The notes beneath the pieces were generated by a model. The model did no database searches, had not been told where the DNA came from, and saw only the letters and a list, made by a program, of their open reading frames with translations. This document shows, in pieces, positions 41,715-53,300 of a DNA stretch of 64,000 bases. Each line of letters opens with the position of its first letter. Within the stretch, counting starts at the first letter, position 1. The position numbers and the translations under genes were made by a program. The stretch is from Mesostigma viride (lineage: Eukaryota; Streptophyta; Mesostigmatophyceae; Mesostigmatales; Mesostigmataceae): assembly GCA_009746045.1 (NCBI GenBank), contig RPFO01000034.1, forward strand, positions 1,989,146 to 2,053,145, in the 5' to 3' direction.

Positions 41715-43345
41715 TGCATCAGGTCCCCGCCCCTCCAGTACACCTTGCAGCTAGGGCTTCTGGCTGGGGGTCCTGCTTGTGGCGGAGGCCTACTTCTGGC
41801 CACAGGTCGCGTCGCTGCTGCTGCTGCATGAGCGGGGCGGTCAGGTCGTCGTCCAGCGTCCAGGTGAGGTCGTGCAACCTCTTGCGACGAGAAAGGAACC
41901 GCTGCTTGTCCTCAGCCGGGAAGGGAAGGTGAGCAGGACTGGTACGTGTGGGAGCCGCCTTGTCTCGTGAGTGGGGAAGGCGGTGGGCCGGTGCATGGCA
42001 CCCACGCGGTTCTACCTGGGCCCATGAGGTTAAGGACAGAGCTAGTCCTTTCAAGCTGGTCGGCATGCAAGGGTGCTAGGGTGGCTAATTGACGTCTCAC
42101 CTGGCTTCGTGGGGGAAGCGACGCAGCACCACCCGGCACTCGCGGCGAGCGCGGTCGGTGGCCTCCTGTTGTTTTGCCTGGCGAAGGTCTTCAAGCTCCT
42201 GGAGTTTCGTAGCGATGGGCGCGTTAGTGGTTGAGGCGGTCGCTGACCGCAGCAGGTCCGCATAATAGTGCGGCGAGAGGCTAATAATTGATCATCAGCC
42301 GGCCGGGTGGGCTGGGCTGCGATCAGTGATGGCCGTCTGCGCTGCAATCGCCGGGACCTAGCTGCGCGGCCAGGGCGCCTGGTCGGTTTGGGCGGTGATG
42401 GATTCTAGCTTTTTCACGAGCATGCAGGCCGCACTTGCCCACCAACTGATTTAGGCGATCGAGAGACATGTGCAGCATGCGCCTCAGATGCCTGCGCCGC
42501 GGTCTGCAGCGCCGTGAGCTGAGCTAGGCTGGAGCTTGTGGGCGACCTTGGCTTCGGCCACATTGGAGACCCGAGCCTCCACTGTGTTGAGTGTCGTGTT
42601 CAGCGAGGTGACAGCTTCTCGGCCAACGGCCAGGCCACGTGCTCCTCCAGCCAGCGCTGCTCAGATGTCATATCCTTGAAGAGGGAGGGAGCCGATAGTG
42701 CCTGCCGGCTGCGCAGGCCGGGCTGGGTTGCGTAGCTTAGCGACGAGGTCGCGCTCAGTTAGCTTGAAGAAGCTGAAAAGGACAGCGAGGAGATGATTGA
42801 ATTCTGGCAGGGCGAGAAACTCCACTTTTTCGGCGGGGATGGGCCCTTCGGGCCCACGGAGCTTGTGTTCCAGTGCGAAGTTCTGGCATATCTCGGCGCA
42901 GCGTGCGTCGGTCAGTCTCAGCCAGCCGCTGAACGTAAAGCATGAGTTGTCTAGACTAGGTACCGTCGCCATTTGATTTTGTCGTAGCAAGGTTGCTTGG
43001 GCGCTCTGCATGGCGAGGCGCTTGGCGATGGGTTTGCTGGCGATGGGTTTGCGGCCCAGACGGCTGGGCAAGGACGATCGATGGCGAGTGGGTTGGGCTG
43101 GGAGCCGGAAAGCTCCTTTTCCAAACCTCGTTTTGCTTTCGGAGTCGTCATAGCTGCTTGTCACGTGCGTAACCTACATAACTTCGATACTGCATTTCAG
43201 CCGTAACCGATTACACTGGCGAGTGTGTCTTAAAAAGGCGCATCGAATGCAAAGTGATCTGACTGAGTTTGGGGCTCAGACGCAAAAGATCTGAGCTCCG
43301 CCATCAGCAATCCCGCTGTCAGCCATTTTCGTCACGCCGCGGCTA
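41715..43345 (-). mobile_element. LINE ORF1-only element, copy 3, interrupted at its 3' end
   Basis: 5' UTR 43345-43152 resembles copies 1 and 2 (gagctccgccatcag, gggctcagacgcaaaag). ORF1 pieces run from 43151 (MTTPKAKRGLEKELSGSQ) through FTFSGWLRLTDARCAEICQN and FFKLTERDLVAKLRNP to the tail FLSRRKRLHDL, TLDDDLTAPLMQQQQRRDLW and VYWRGGDLMH, where the DNA transposon breaks it. It is the most diverged of the three copies. Confidence 0.75.
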
Positions 43346-43354
43346 CATGTCCCG

Positions 43355-43425
43355 ACATGATAATGAACAGGTATGGGGACGTAGAGGACATGCACAACCT
43401 CGCCACACCACGTGGTGGTACCGGC
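43355..43425 (-). pseudogene. Short relic of LINE reverse transcriptase
   Basis: ataatgaacaggtatgggga and ccacaccacgtggtg match 14172-14222 of the LINE RT (the GVWQGCVLSPYLFIIV block), with an 8-bp insertion. Only about 70 bp remain. Confidence 0.7.
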
Positions 43426-44346
43426 CCATACAACAATCAACTGCAGTTAACTGAATGTACAACAATACAACTTAGTTATCAACAGCTTAGCAATCGCACA
43501 CCATACAACGATTTCACCCGGCCGTATACTTGCGCCTAGATGCATAGTAGTATATGCATAAGGATTTGTGATCAATGCATACATGATGCATATGATCATT
43601 TGTCTGTTTGCATAATGATGCTAATGTGTAATTTTTTTTAATGAGATCAGCAAAGTACTCCGTGGCATGCCTATGCGCATGACACGCAAGTACATACTTA
43701 TAAGGCCATGTCATGAACGAAGTGCGTTACCAGTTTATTGATCATGATGCGAAATATACAAAAGACGCCTCCATCATGCACTCCGGATGCGAGCTAGGGG
43801 GCTAAATTAATGCTCTCAATATTTGCTTCTTTTTTCCAATTCGCCATGGGCGTATGGCTGGGGCCACAGTTGCTCATTTTAAAGTGATAGACGTACAGAT
43901 TGTATAATTATGCTGGATGGGGCGCGTGCAGACCTTGCACGGCACCTAGACAGACCCTAGGTTTCTCAATATCTGAAGGTAAAAAAAGAACGAGAAATGC
44001 ATAGCAGGTCATGCTAGTGCATGCTCCATGGCTCTGCAGGCGGCCATCGAGAGTGGCGTTGCGCATGGCAACATGAATGTACCCGAATGGAGAGGCAGAG
44101 GCAGCCATAAAAACCGCCTGCTCGGCGTCAACAGGTCATCGAGATGCCTGTACAATCATATCATGCAATCCGTGCCGGATAGCTGGTCAAGCTAATTTCA
44201 AGCATTCTTGTTGCTCACTTGGGTCTTGACAACCCAGCAGTAAAAATACTAGTCTGTTAAGTGAGACCACTATTCATGGACGCATGGCGTTCCAACGTCG
44301 TGGAAGGACTAGTGTATGGTTGCATACTGCATACACGATCAGTAGA
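43426..44346. other. No gene recognised
   Basis: AT-rich DNA between LINE copy 3 and the putative last exon of the laminin-G-like gene; probably 3' flank. Confidence 0.5.
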
Positions 44347-47300
44347 TTATTCTTGCCTCTCCAGTGTCAGCTGTGACATCATGCTTGTGGCAGCAATCTG
44401 CCGTCCCGATGGGGTCGCCTTTGGGAAGGCGTCCAGCCAGCTTTGGTTTAGGTCCACGTTAGCATATGCCACCATCTTGGCAACCAAATGTCTGCAGATA
44501 AGAGCGGTACACCACTGGAGACGGTACCCACTGCAAACACAACCAAGAGGCCACGACGGATGCCATGGTAAGCATATAAAAACTAGACCTGTACACTTAC
44601 CAGCACTGCATATCGTATTAGTAGTAGTATGTCTTGAAGGGCAGGGGATAGATGGCATGGCAAGCCGTTGACTAACTCATTCGTTCATTCATTAAAACAC
44701 GCGAGCGCGTCACGTGGCAAGCCGCTGAAGCTGTTGTCAATGGAATAAAACCGCAATAGCTTGCTTCAGATTTTATTAGGACGGGGTTCATCCTCCACAC
44801 GATCCACACGTGCACAAACTTACAAACCCACTTTGCAAAGCTGTTATTTTTATAAAATTGGGCATGCGAAAGCGTTCGGAACAGAATTGCTTGCAAGCCA
44901 AAGCACATGAACAAGTACAGCATGTGCAAACTCGCATGCATGAGAAGCTACAGACTGGTTGAGTTTTGGGAAACAGCAAGGCCGAACCAAGGTGTACCCC
45001 TGGATGCCCCACATACGCTATGGCTGCATTGGACATATTCACCTCCCAGGCACATCATGGTGCTAACTGGCGCCAGCAAAAACCAGCGAGCAGCTGCCAC
45101 AGTTAGAATGAGCTGCCGCAAGTAGTACTGGTAGCGCCACACGCCCTGGGTGATCATATGGCCGGTATGCGGTCAATAATGTGTTATTACTATGACCTGC
45201 ATTTGCATGCCGCCTTTTAGCCTCTCTAATCCACTTGCAGCAGCTTGGTGGCTGCAGACTTGCTTGTGCCAATAGTAAGCGTTGGGTGGTGCAAGCATGG
45301 GGTGCGGCCAGCGCAGGGTGGTGCAAGCATGGGGTGGGGCCAGCGCAGGGTGGTGCAAGCATGGGGTGGGGCCAGCGCAGGTTGGGGCAAGCGCATGGAG
45401 CAGTCATTTCCGGCCGGCAGTCATCAGCGTCGCTGACCCATGCTGCCTGATCATTCCATCTTCCCATCAACATCCACTCCGCATCAAGTAAAACGCTAAC
45501 AACCGTCCGCTCTTCTCTGCCCCTCCCACCGCACTGCAGATGAGCGATGCGGTGCACGCATGCAAACCGTAAGGCGTAGGCATTCATACCTGGCCACCAT
45601 GGAGTATGCCGTCGTGCCTGCGCGAGATGATGGGAAGGGAGGCCCCGAGAGCAAGACAAGGCGTGGTACTATGAGGAATAAGAAAAGGTGACTGAGGATG
45701 GGAAGGGAGGCCCCGAGAGCAAGACAAGGCGTGGTACTATGAGGTTTGAGAAAAGGTGACTGAGGATGGGAAGGGAGGCCCCGAGAGCAAGACAAGGCGT
45801 GGTACTATGAGGAATGAGAAAAGGTGACTGAGGATGGGAAGGGAGGCCCCGAGAGCAAGACAAGGCGTGGTACTATGAGGAATAAGAAAAGGTGACTGAG
45901 GATGGGAAGGGAGGCCCCGAGAGCAAGACAAGGCGTGGTACTATGAGGAATAAGAAAAGGTGACTGAGGATGGGAAGGGAGGCCCCGAGAGCAAGGCACG
46001 GTGTATGGGGATGGGGACGGGGCAACCGACAGGATGCCATAAGGACGCGGAATCCAAACTAGACGTGGCAGCGTCAGCACCGGCAATCCATGCTGCATGT
46101 GACACACACAGCAGCCAAACCTACGTTGTATATGTAAGATCCGAAGCAACGACTTGGGTGCTTAGGTCCATACACTAATAGGCAGGCACTTGGGTCCATA
46201 CACTAACAGGCAGCCAGCCAGACTCACGGAGCATGATGCCCATTACAGAATAGAAGAAGCATGGGGCAGCATGTGGAGCCGAGGTGGATCCCCTCCCGAG
46301 TCACCCTGGCCACACAGGATTAGCCCATGCCACAGAAAAATTGGAGTACAGCTAGGACTACTACGGAGAAACAGGTCCAGAAGCCGATTCCTGTCACTTC
46401 ATGAATCCACACCACGCTATTGGTCCCAAGAATCCGAGATAATTAACCCCATGGCCAGGCAACGAGAGAGTAGCGAAGATTGGCAGGGAACTGAATCCTT
46501 GATCTGTCCTGTGTCATGGCGCCGGAAAAGAAGTGTTATTGGTTTCTTCTTTCCATTCGCGTGCCTCCTACAGCTAGCATGCCATGAAACATGGAATAAG
46601 CCGCAAATCCATCACCGCTCATGGTTAGACATCACCCCATTGCATGCCATGAGTGTTCTTCCGCCCCCATCACCCAACAGCTTCACTGCCCCATGCCATT
46701 GGTGTTCTTCCGTCCCCATCACCCAACAGCTTCACTCCCCCATGCCATGAGTGTTCTTCCGTCCCCATCACCCAACAGCTTCACTCCCCCATGCCATGAG
46801 TGTTCTTCCGTCCCCATCACCCAACAGCTTCACTGCCCCATGCCATGAGTGTTCTTCCGTCCCCATCACCCAACAGCTTCACTCCCCCATGCCATTAGTG
46901 TTCTTCCGTCCCCATCACCCAACAGCTTCACTCCCCCATGCCATGAGTGTTCTTCCGTCCCCATCACCCAACAGCTTCACTCCCCCATGCCATGAGTGTT
47001 CTTCCGTCCCCATCACCCAACAGCTTCACTGCCCCATGCCATGAGTGTTCTTCCGTCCCCATCACCCAACAGCTTCACTCGCCCATGCCATGAGTGTTCT
47101 TCCGTCCCCATCACCCAACAGCTTCACTCCCCCATGCCATGAGTGTTCTTCCGTCCCCATCACCCAACAGCTTCACTCCCCCATGCCATGAGTGTTCTTC
47201 CGTCCCCATCACCCAACAGCTTCACTCCCCCATGCCATGAGTGTTCTTCCGTCCCCATCACCCAACAGCTTCACTGCCCCATGCCATTCGTGTTCTTCCG

Positions 47301-50300
47301 TCCCCATCACCCAACAGCTTCACTCCCCCATGCCATTCGTGTTCTTCCGTCCCCATCACCCAACAGCTTCACTCCCCCATGCCATTCGTGTTCTTCCGTC
47401 CCCATCACCCAACAGCTTCACTCCCCATGCCATGAGTGTTCTTCCGTCCCCATCACCCAACAGCTTCACTCGCCCATGCCATGAGTGTTCTTCCGTCCCC
47501 ATCACCCAACAGCTTCACTCCCCCATGCCATTCGTGTTCTTCCGTCCCCATCACCCAACAGCTTCACTCCCCATGCCATGAGTGTTCTTCCGTCCCCATC
47601 ACCCAACAGCTTCACTCCCCCATGCCATGAGTGTTCTTCCGTCCCCATCACCCAACAGCTTCACTCCCCCATGCCATGAGTGTTCTTCCGTCCCCATCAC
47701 CCAACAGCTTCACTCCCCCATGCCATGAGTGTTCTTCCGTCCCCATCACCCAACAGCTTCACTCCCCATGCCATGAGTGTTCTTCCGTCCCATCACCCAA
47801 CAGCTTCACTCGCCCATGCCATGAGTGTTCTTCCGTCCCCATCACCCAACAGCTTCACTGCCCCCCCCCCCCCCCCGCCACCCGCCCCCGCCCCCCCCCC
47901 CCCCCCCCGCCACCCCCAACCCGCCCGCCTGCCCGCCCGCCTGCCCGCCCGCTCCCCCCCCCACACACACCGCCCCAAATTATCCTTGGTAAAGCCCCCC
48001 CTCCCCTCCCCCGCCCCGCCCAACCGTACCTCCCCATCTTGTCCTTGGCCCGGTGTCCTGCGCACTCATCAAACGTCCAATAGCCGACCAGGCCCTGGCG
48101 TCGTATGTGCGAAGGGAGCAGGGAAATGAACATCAAGTAGCGTAGCATTAGAAAGTAAACACCAGCCGACCAGGCCCTGGCGTCGCATGTGTGAAGGGGG
48201 CAGGGAAATGAACATCGAGTCGCATTAGAAAGGAAACACCAGCCGACCAGGCCCTGGCGTCGCATGTGTGAAGGGGGCAGGGAAATGAACATCGAGTCGC
48301 ATTAGAAAGTAAACACCAGCCGACCAGGCCCTCGCGTTCACGTGCATTAAGGGAGGAGACAGCTGCATGTGAGTGTCAGGCACAGCGAGTAGCATGGACA
48401 TTTGTGTTTTGGGTGGCCAGAGAATGGATCCATGCACCCTGGGCAAGGGTGGAGTTTGCCAGCCACCTCTTCTCCTACCTGTTGTGTACCATTTATCTCG
48501 GCAGCCACTGCTTCTCCTACCTGTTGTGTGCCATTTATCTCGGCAGCCACTGCTTCTCCTACCTGTTGTGTACCATTTATCTCAGCAGCCACCTCTTCTC
48601 CTACCTGTTGTGTGCCATTTATCTCGGCAGCCACTGCTTCTCCTACCTGTTGTGTGCCATTTATCTCGGCAGCCACTGCTTCTCCTACCTGTTGTGTACC
48701 ATTCATCTCGGCAGCCACCTCTTCTCCTACCTGTTGTGTACCATTTATCTTCGCAGCCACTGCTTCTCCTACCTGTTGTGTGCCATTTATCTCGGCAGCC
48801 ACTGCTTCTCCTACCTGTTGTGTACCATTTATCTCGGCAGCCACTGCTTCTCCTACCTGTTGTGTACTATTTATCTTGGCAGCCACTGCTTCTCCTACCT
48901 GTTGTGTGCCATTTATCTCGGCAGCCACCTCTTCTCCTACCTGTTGTGTGCCATTTATCTGGGCAGCCACTGCTTCTCCTACCTGTTGTGTGCCATTTAT
49001 CTCGGCAGCCACCTCTTCTCCTACCTGTTGTGTACCATTTATCTCCGCAGCCACTGCTTCTCCTACCTGTTGTGTACTATTTATCTTCGCAGCCACTGCT
49101 TCTCCTACCTGTAACTGCTTCTCCTACCTGTTGTGTACTAGTTATCTGGGCAGCCACCTCTTCTCCTACCTGTTGTGTACTATTATCTCGGCAGCCACCT
49201 CTTGTCATGCCTCCACTGTCAGAGCAACCACCTGCCTCTCCTACTAAGCTGGGATGCCTTTACAGCGATGGGAGTGACACAGGGATGATCGAATGCATGC
49301 CAATTGTGAAGATCGAGAGGGAGAAGAAAGCCCCCAACGTGCCCTAACAAACCAGGGTAATGTACAGAAAGCGCCCCCCACCTGCCTCCCAACAACAAAG
49401 GGTAAAGTAAGGGCTCTCTGCCTGCTCCTGTGATGTACCGCACTCCTATCTGCCCATACGTACCTGCTGCAAGCTTGCTAACCTCAATTCACTTTCTTTG
49501 CGCTCTTCACAAGCCCTGATGCTTATGGTGCCGGCACCTGCTCTGACGCGACCACCAACCAAAGGCATGTCTATCACCCTCCACAGGCCCTCTTGCTTCT
49601 CCCACCCGTTATCTGCCCCAATCCAGTACATGGCCCATGGTATGCTTCCACCGCCCCTCACCTGCTCCGACCCCGTGAGCGCCATGTGCATCGACTCCTG
49701 GATCTGCTCCGGCGTGCGCGCAACCTCCCATATGCGGATCTGCAGGGGAGGGCAAACATCAGCATGTTGTTCGTTAGTACTGCAGGTTTGTTGTCTGGTA
49801 CTGACAGACCACAGCATGCAATAGCTCTCGTTTGTACTGCAGGTTTGTTATCTGGTACTGACAGACCACAGCATGCAATAGCTCTCGTTTGTACTGCAGG
49901 TTTGTTGTCTGGTACTGACAAACCACAGCGTGCAATAGCTCTCGTTTGTACTGCAGGTTTGTTGTCTGGTACTGACAAACCACAGCATGCAATAGCTCTC
50001 GTTTGTGCTGCAGGTTTGTTATCTGGTACTGACAAACCACAGCATGCAATAGCTCTCGTTTGTACTGCAGGTTTGTTATCTGGTACTGACAGACCACAGC
50101 ATGCAATAGCTCTCGTTTGTACTGCAGGTTTGTTATCTGGTACTGACAAACCACAGCGTGCAATAGCTCTCGTTTGTGCTGCAGGTTTGTTATCTGGTAC
50201 TGACAAACCACAGCATGCAATAGCTCTCGTTTGTACTGCAGGTTTGTTATCTGGTACTGACAAACCACAGCGTGGAATAGCTCTCGTTTGTGCTGCAGGT

Positions 50301-53300
50301 TTGTTATCTGGTACTGACAAACCACAGCGTGCAATAGCTCTCGTTAGTACTGCAGGTTCGGTATCTGGAACTGACGAACCACAGCGTGCAATAGCCCTGT
50401 AGCCTGCAGGCTTGTTATCTGGTACTGACAAACCACAGCGTGCAATAGCTCTCGTTTGTACTGCAGGTTTGTTGTCTGGTACTGACAAACCACAGCGTGC
50501 AATAGCTCTCGTTTGTGCTGCAGGTTTGTTGTCTGGTACTGACAAACCACAGCGTGCAATAGCTCTCGTTTGTGCTGCAGGCTTGTTATCTGGTATTGAC
50601 AAACCACAGCGTGGAATAGCTCTCGTTTGTACTGCAGGTTTGTTATCTGGTACTGACAAACCACAGTGTGCAATAGCCCTCGTTTGTACTGCAGGTTTGT
50701 TATCTGGTACTGACATACCACAGCATGCAATAGCTCTCGTTAGTACTGCAGGTTTGTTATCTGGTACTGACAAACCACAGCGTGGAATAGCCCTCGTTTG
50801 TACTGCAGGTTTGTTATCTGGTACTGACAGACCACAGCGTGCAATAGCCCTCGTTTGTGCTGCAGGTTTGTTGTCTGGTACTGACAAACCACAGCATGCA
50901 ATAGCCCTCGTTTGTGCTGCAGGTTTGTTATCTGGTACTGACAAACCACAGCGTGCAATAGCTCTCGTTTGTACTGCAGGTTTGTTGTCTGGTACTGACA
51001 GACCACAGCATGCAATAGCCCTCGTTTGTGCTGCAGGTTTGTTGTCTGGTACTGACAGACCACAGCGTGCAATAGCCCTCGTTTGTACTGCAGGTTTGTT
51101 GTCTGGTACTGACAAACCACAGCGTGGAGTAGCTCTCGTTTGTACTGCAGGTTTGTTATCTGGTACTGACAAACCACAGCGTGGAATAGCCCTCGTTTGT
51201 GCTGCAGGTTCGGTATCTGGTACTGACAAACCACAGCGTGGAATAGCTCTCGTTTGTACTGCAGGTTTGTTGTCTGGTACTGACAGACCACAGCGTGCAA
51301 TAGCTCTCGTTTGTACTGCAGGTTTGTTATCTGGTACTGACATACCACAGCATGCAATAGCTCTCGTTTGTACTGCAGGTTTGTTATCTGGTACTGACAG
51401 ACCACAGCGTGCAATAGCCCTCGTTTGTACTGCAGGTTTGTTATCTGGTACTGACAAACCACAGCGTGCAATAGCTCTCGTTTGTGCTGCAGGTTTGTTG
51501 TCTGGTACTGACAGACCACAGCGTGCAATAGCTCTCATTTGTACTGCAGGTTTGTTATCTGGTACTGACAAACCACAGCATGCAATAGCTCTCGTTTGTA
51601 CTGCAGGTTTGTTATCTGGTACTGACAGACCACAGCATGCAATAGCTCTCGTTTGTGCTGCAGGTTTGTTATCTGGTACTGACAAACCACAGCGTGCAAT
51701 AGCTCTCGTTTGTGCTGCAGGTTTGTTGTCTGGTACTGACAAACCACAGTGTGCAATAGCTCTCGTTTGTACTGCAGGTTTGTTATCTGGTACTGACAGA
51801 CCACAGCATGCAATAGCTCTCGTTTGTGCTGCAGGTTTGTTGTCTGGTACTGACAAACCACAGTGTGCAATAGCTCTCGTTTGTACTGCAGGTTTGTTAT
51901 CTGGTACTGACAAACCACAGCGTGCAATAGCTCTCGTTTGTACTGCAGGTTTGTTGTCTGGTACTGACAGACCACAGCGTGCAATAGCTCTCATTTGTAC
52001 CGCAGGTTTGTTATCTGGTACTGACAGACCACAGCGTGCAATAGCTCTCGTTTGTACTGCAGGTTTGTTATCTGGTACTGACAAACCACAGCGTGCAATA
52101 GCCCTGTAGCCTGCAGGCTTGTTATCTGGTACTGACAGACCACAGCGTGCAATAGCTCTCGTTTGTACTGCAGGTTTGTTATCTGGTACTGACAAACCAC
52201 AGCGTGGAATAGCTCTCGTTTGTACTGCAGGTTTGTTATCTGGTACTGACAAACCACAGCGTGGAATAGCCCTCGTTTGTACTGCAGGCTTGTTATCTGG
52301 TACTGACGAACCACAGCATGCAATAGCCCTCGTTTGTACTGCAGGTTTGTTATCTGGTACTGACAAACCACAGCATGCAATAGCCCTCGTTTGTGCTGCA
52401 GGTTTGTTATCTGGTACTGACAAACCACAGCGTGGAATAGCTCTCGTTTGTGCTGCAGGTTTGTTATCTGGTACTGACAAACCACAGCGTGGAATAGCTC
52501 TCGTTTGTACTGCAGGTTTGTTATCTGGTACTGACAGACCCCAGCATGCAATAGCTCTCGTTTGTGCTGCAGGTTTGTTATCTGGTACTGACAAACCACA
52601 GCGTGGAATAGCTCTCGTTTGTACTGCAGGCTTGTTGTCTGGTACTGACAAACCACAGTGTGCAGTAGCTCTCGTTTGTACAGCAGGCTTGTTATCTGGT
52701 ACTGACAAACCACAGTGTGCAATAGCCCTCGTTTGTGCTGCAGGTTTGTTGTCTGGTACTGACAAACCACAGCGTGCAATAGCTCTCGTTTGTACTGCAG
52801 GTTTGTTATCTGGAACTGACGAACCACAGCGTGCAATAGCCCTCGTTTGTGCTGCAGGTTTGTTGTCTGGTACTGACAAACCACAGCATGCAATAGCTCT
52901 CGTTTGTACTGCAGGTTTGTTATCTGGTACTGACAGACCACAGCATGCAATAGCTCTCGTTTGTACTGCAGGTTTGTTGTCTGGTACTGACAGACCACAG
53001 CGTGGAATAGCTCTCGTTTGTACTGCAGGCTTGTTGTCTGGTACTGACAAACCACAGTGTGCAGTAGCTCTCGTTTGTACAGCAGGCTTGTTATCTGGTA
53101 CTGACAAACCACAGTGTGCAATAGCTCTCGTTTGTGCTGCAGGCTTGTTGTCTGGTACTGACAAACCACAGCGTGCAATAGCTCTCGTTTGTACTGCAGG
53201 TTTGTTGTCTGGTACTGACAAACCACAGCGTGCAATAGCTCTCGTTTGTACTGCAGGTTTGTTATCTGGTACTGACAAACCACAGCGTGGAATAGCTCTC

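Noticed and set aside
46621-48129. Several proline/serine-rich frames
   Set aside because: Frames through the 49-bp minisatellite and the C-tract; no start context or family.
48347-49347. Frames of 249-324 codons on both strands
   Set aside because: 42-bp repeat artefact (14-residue period) in an intron.
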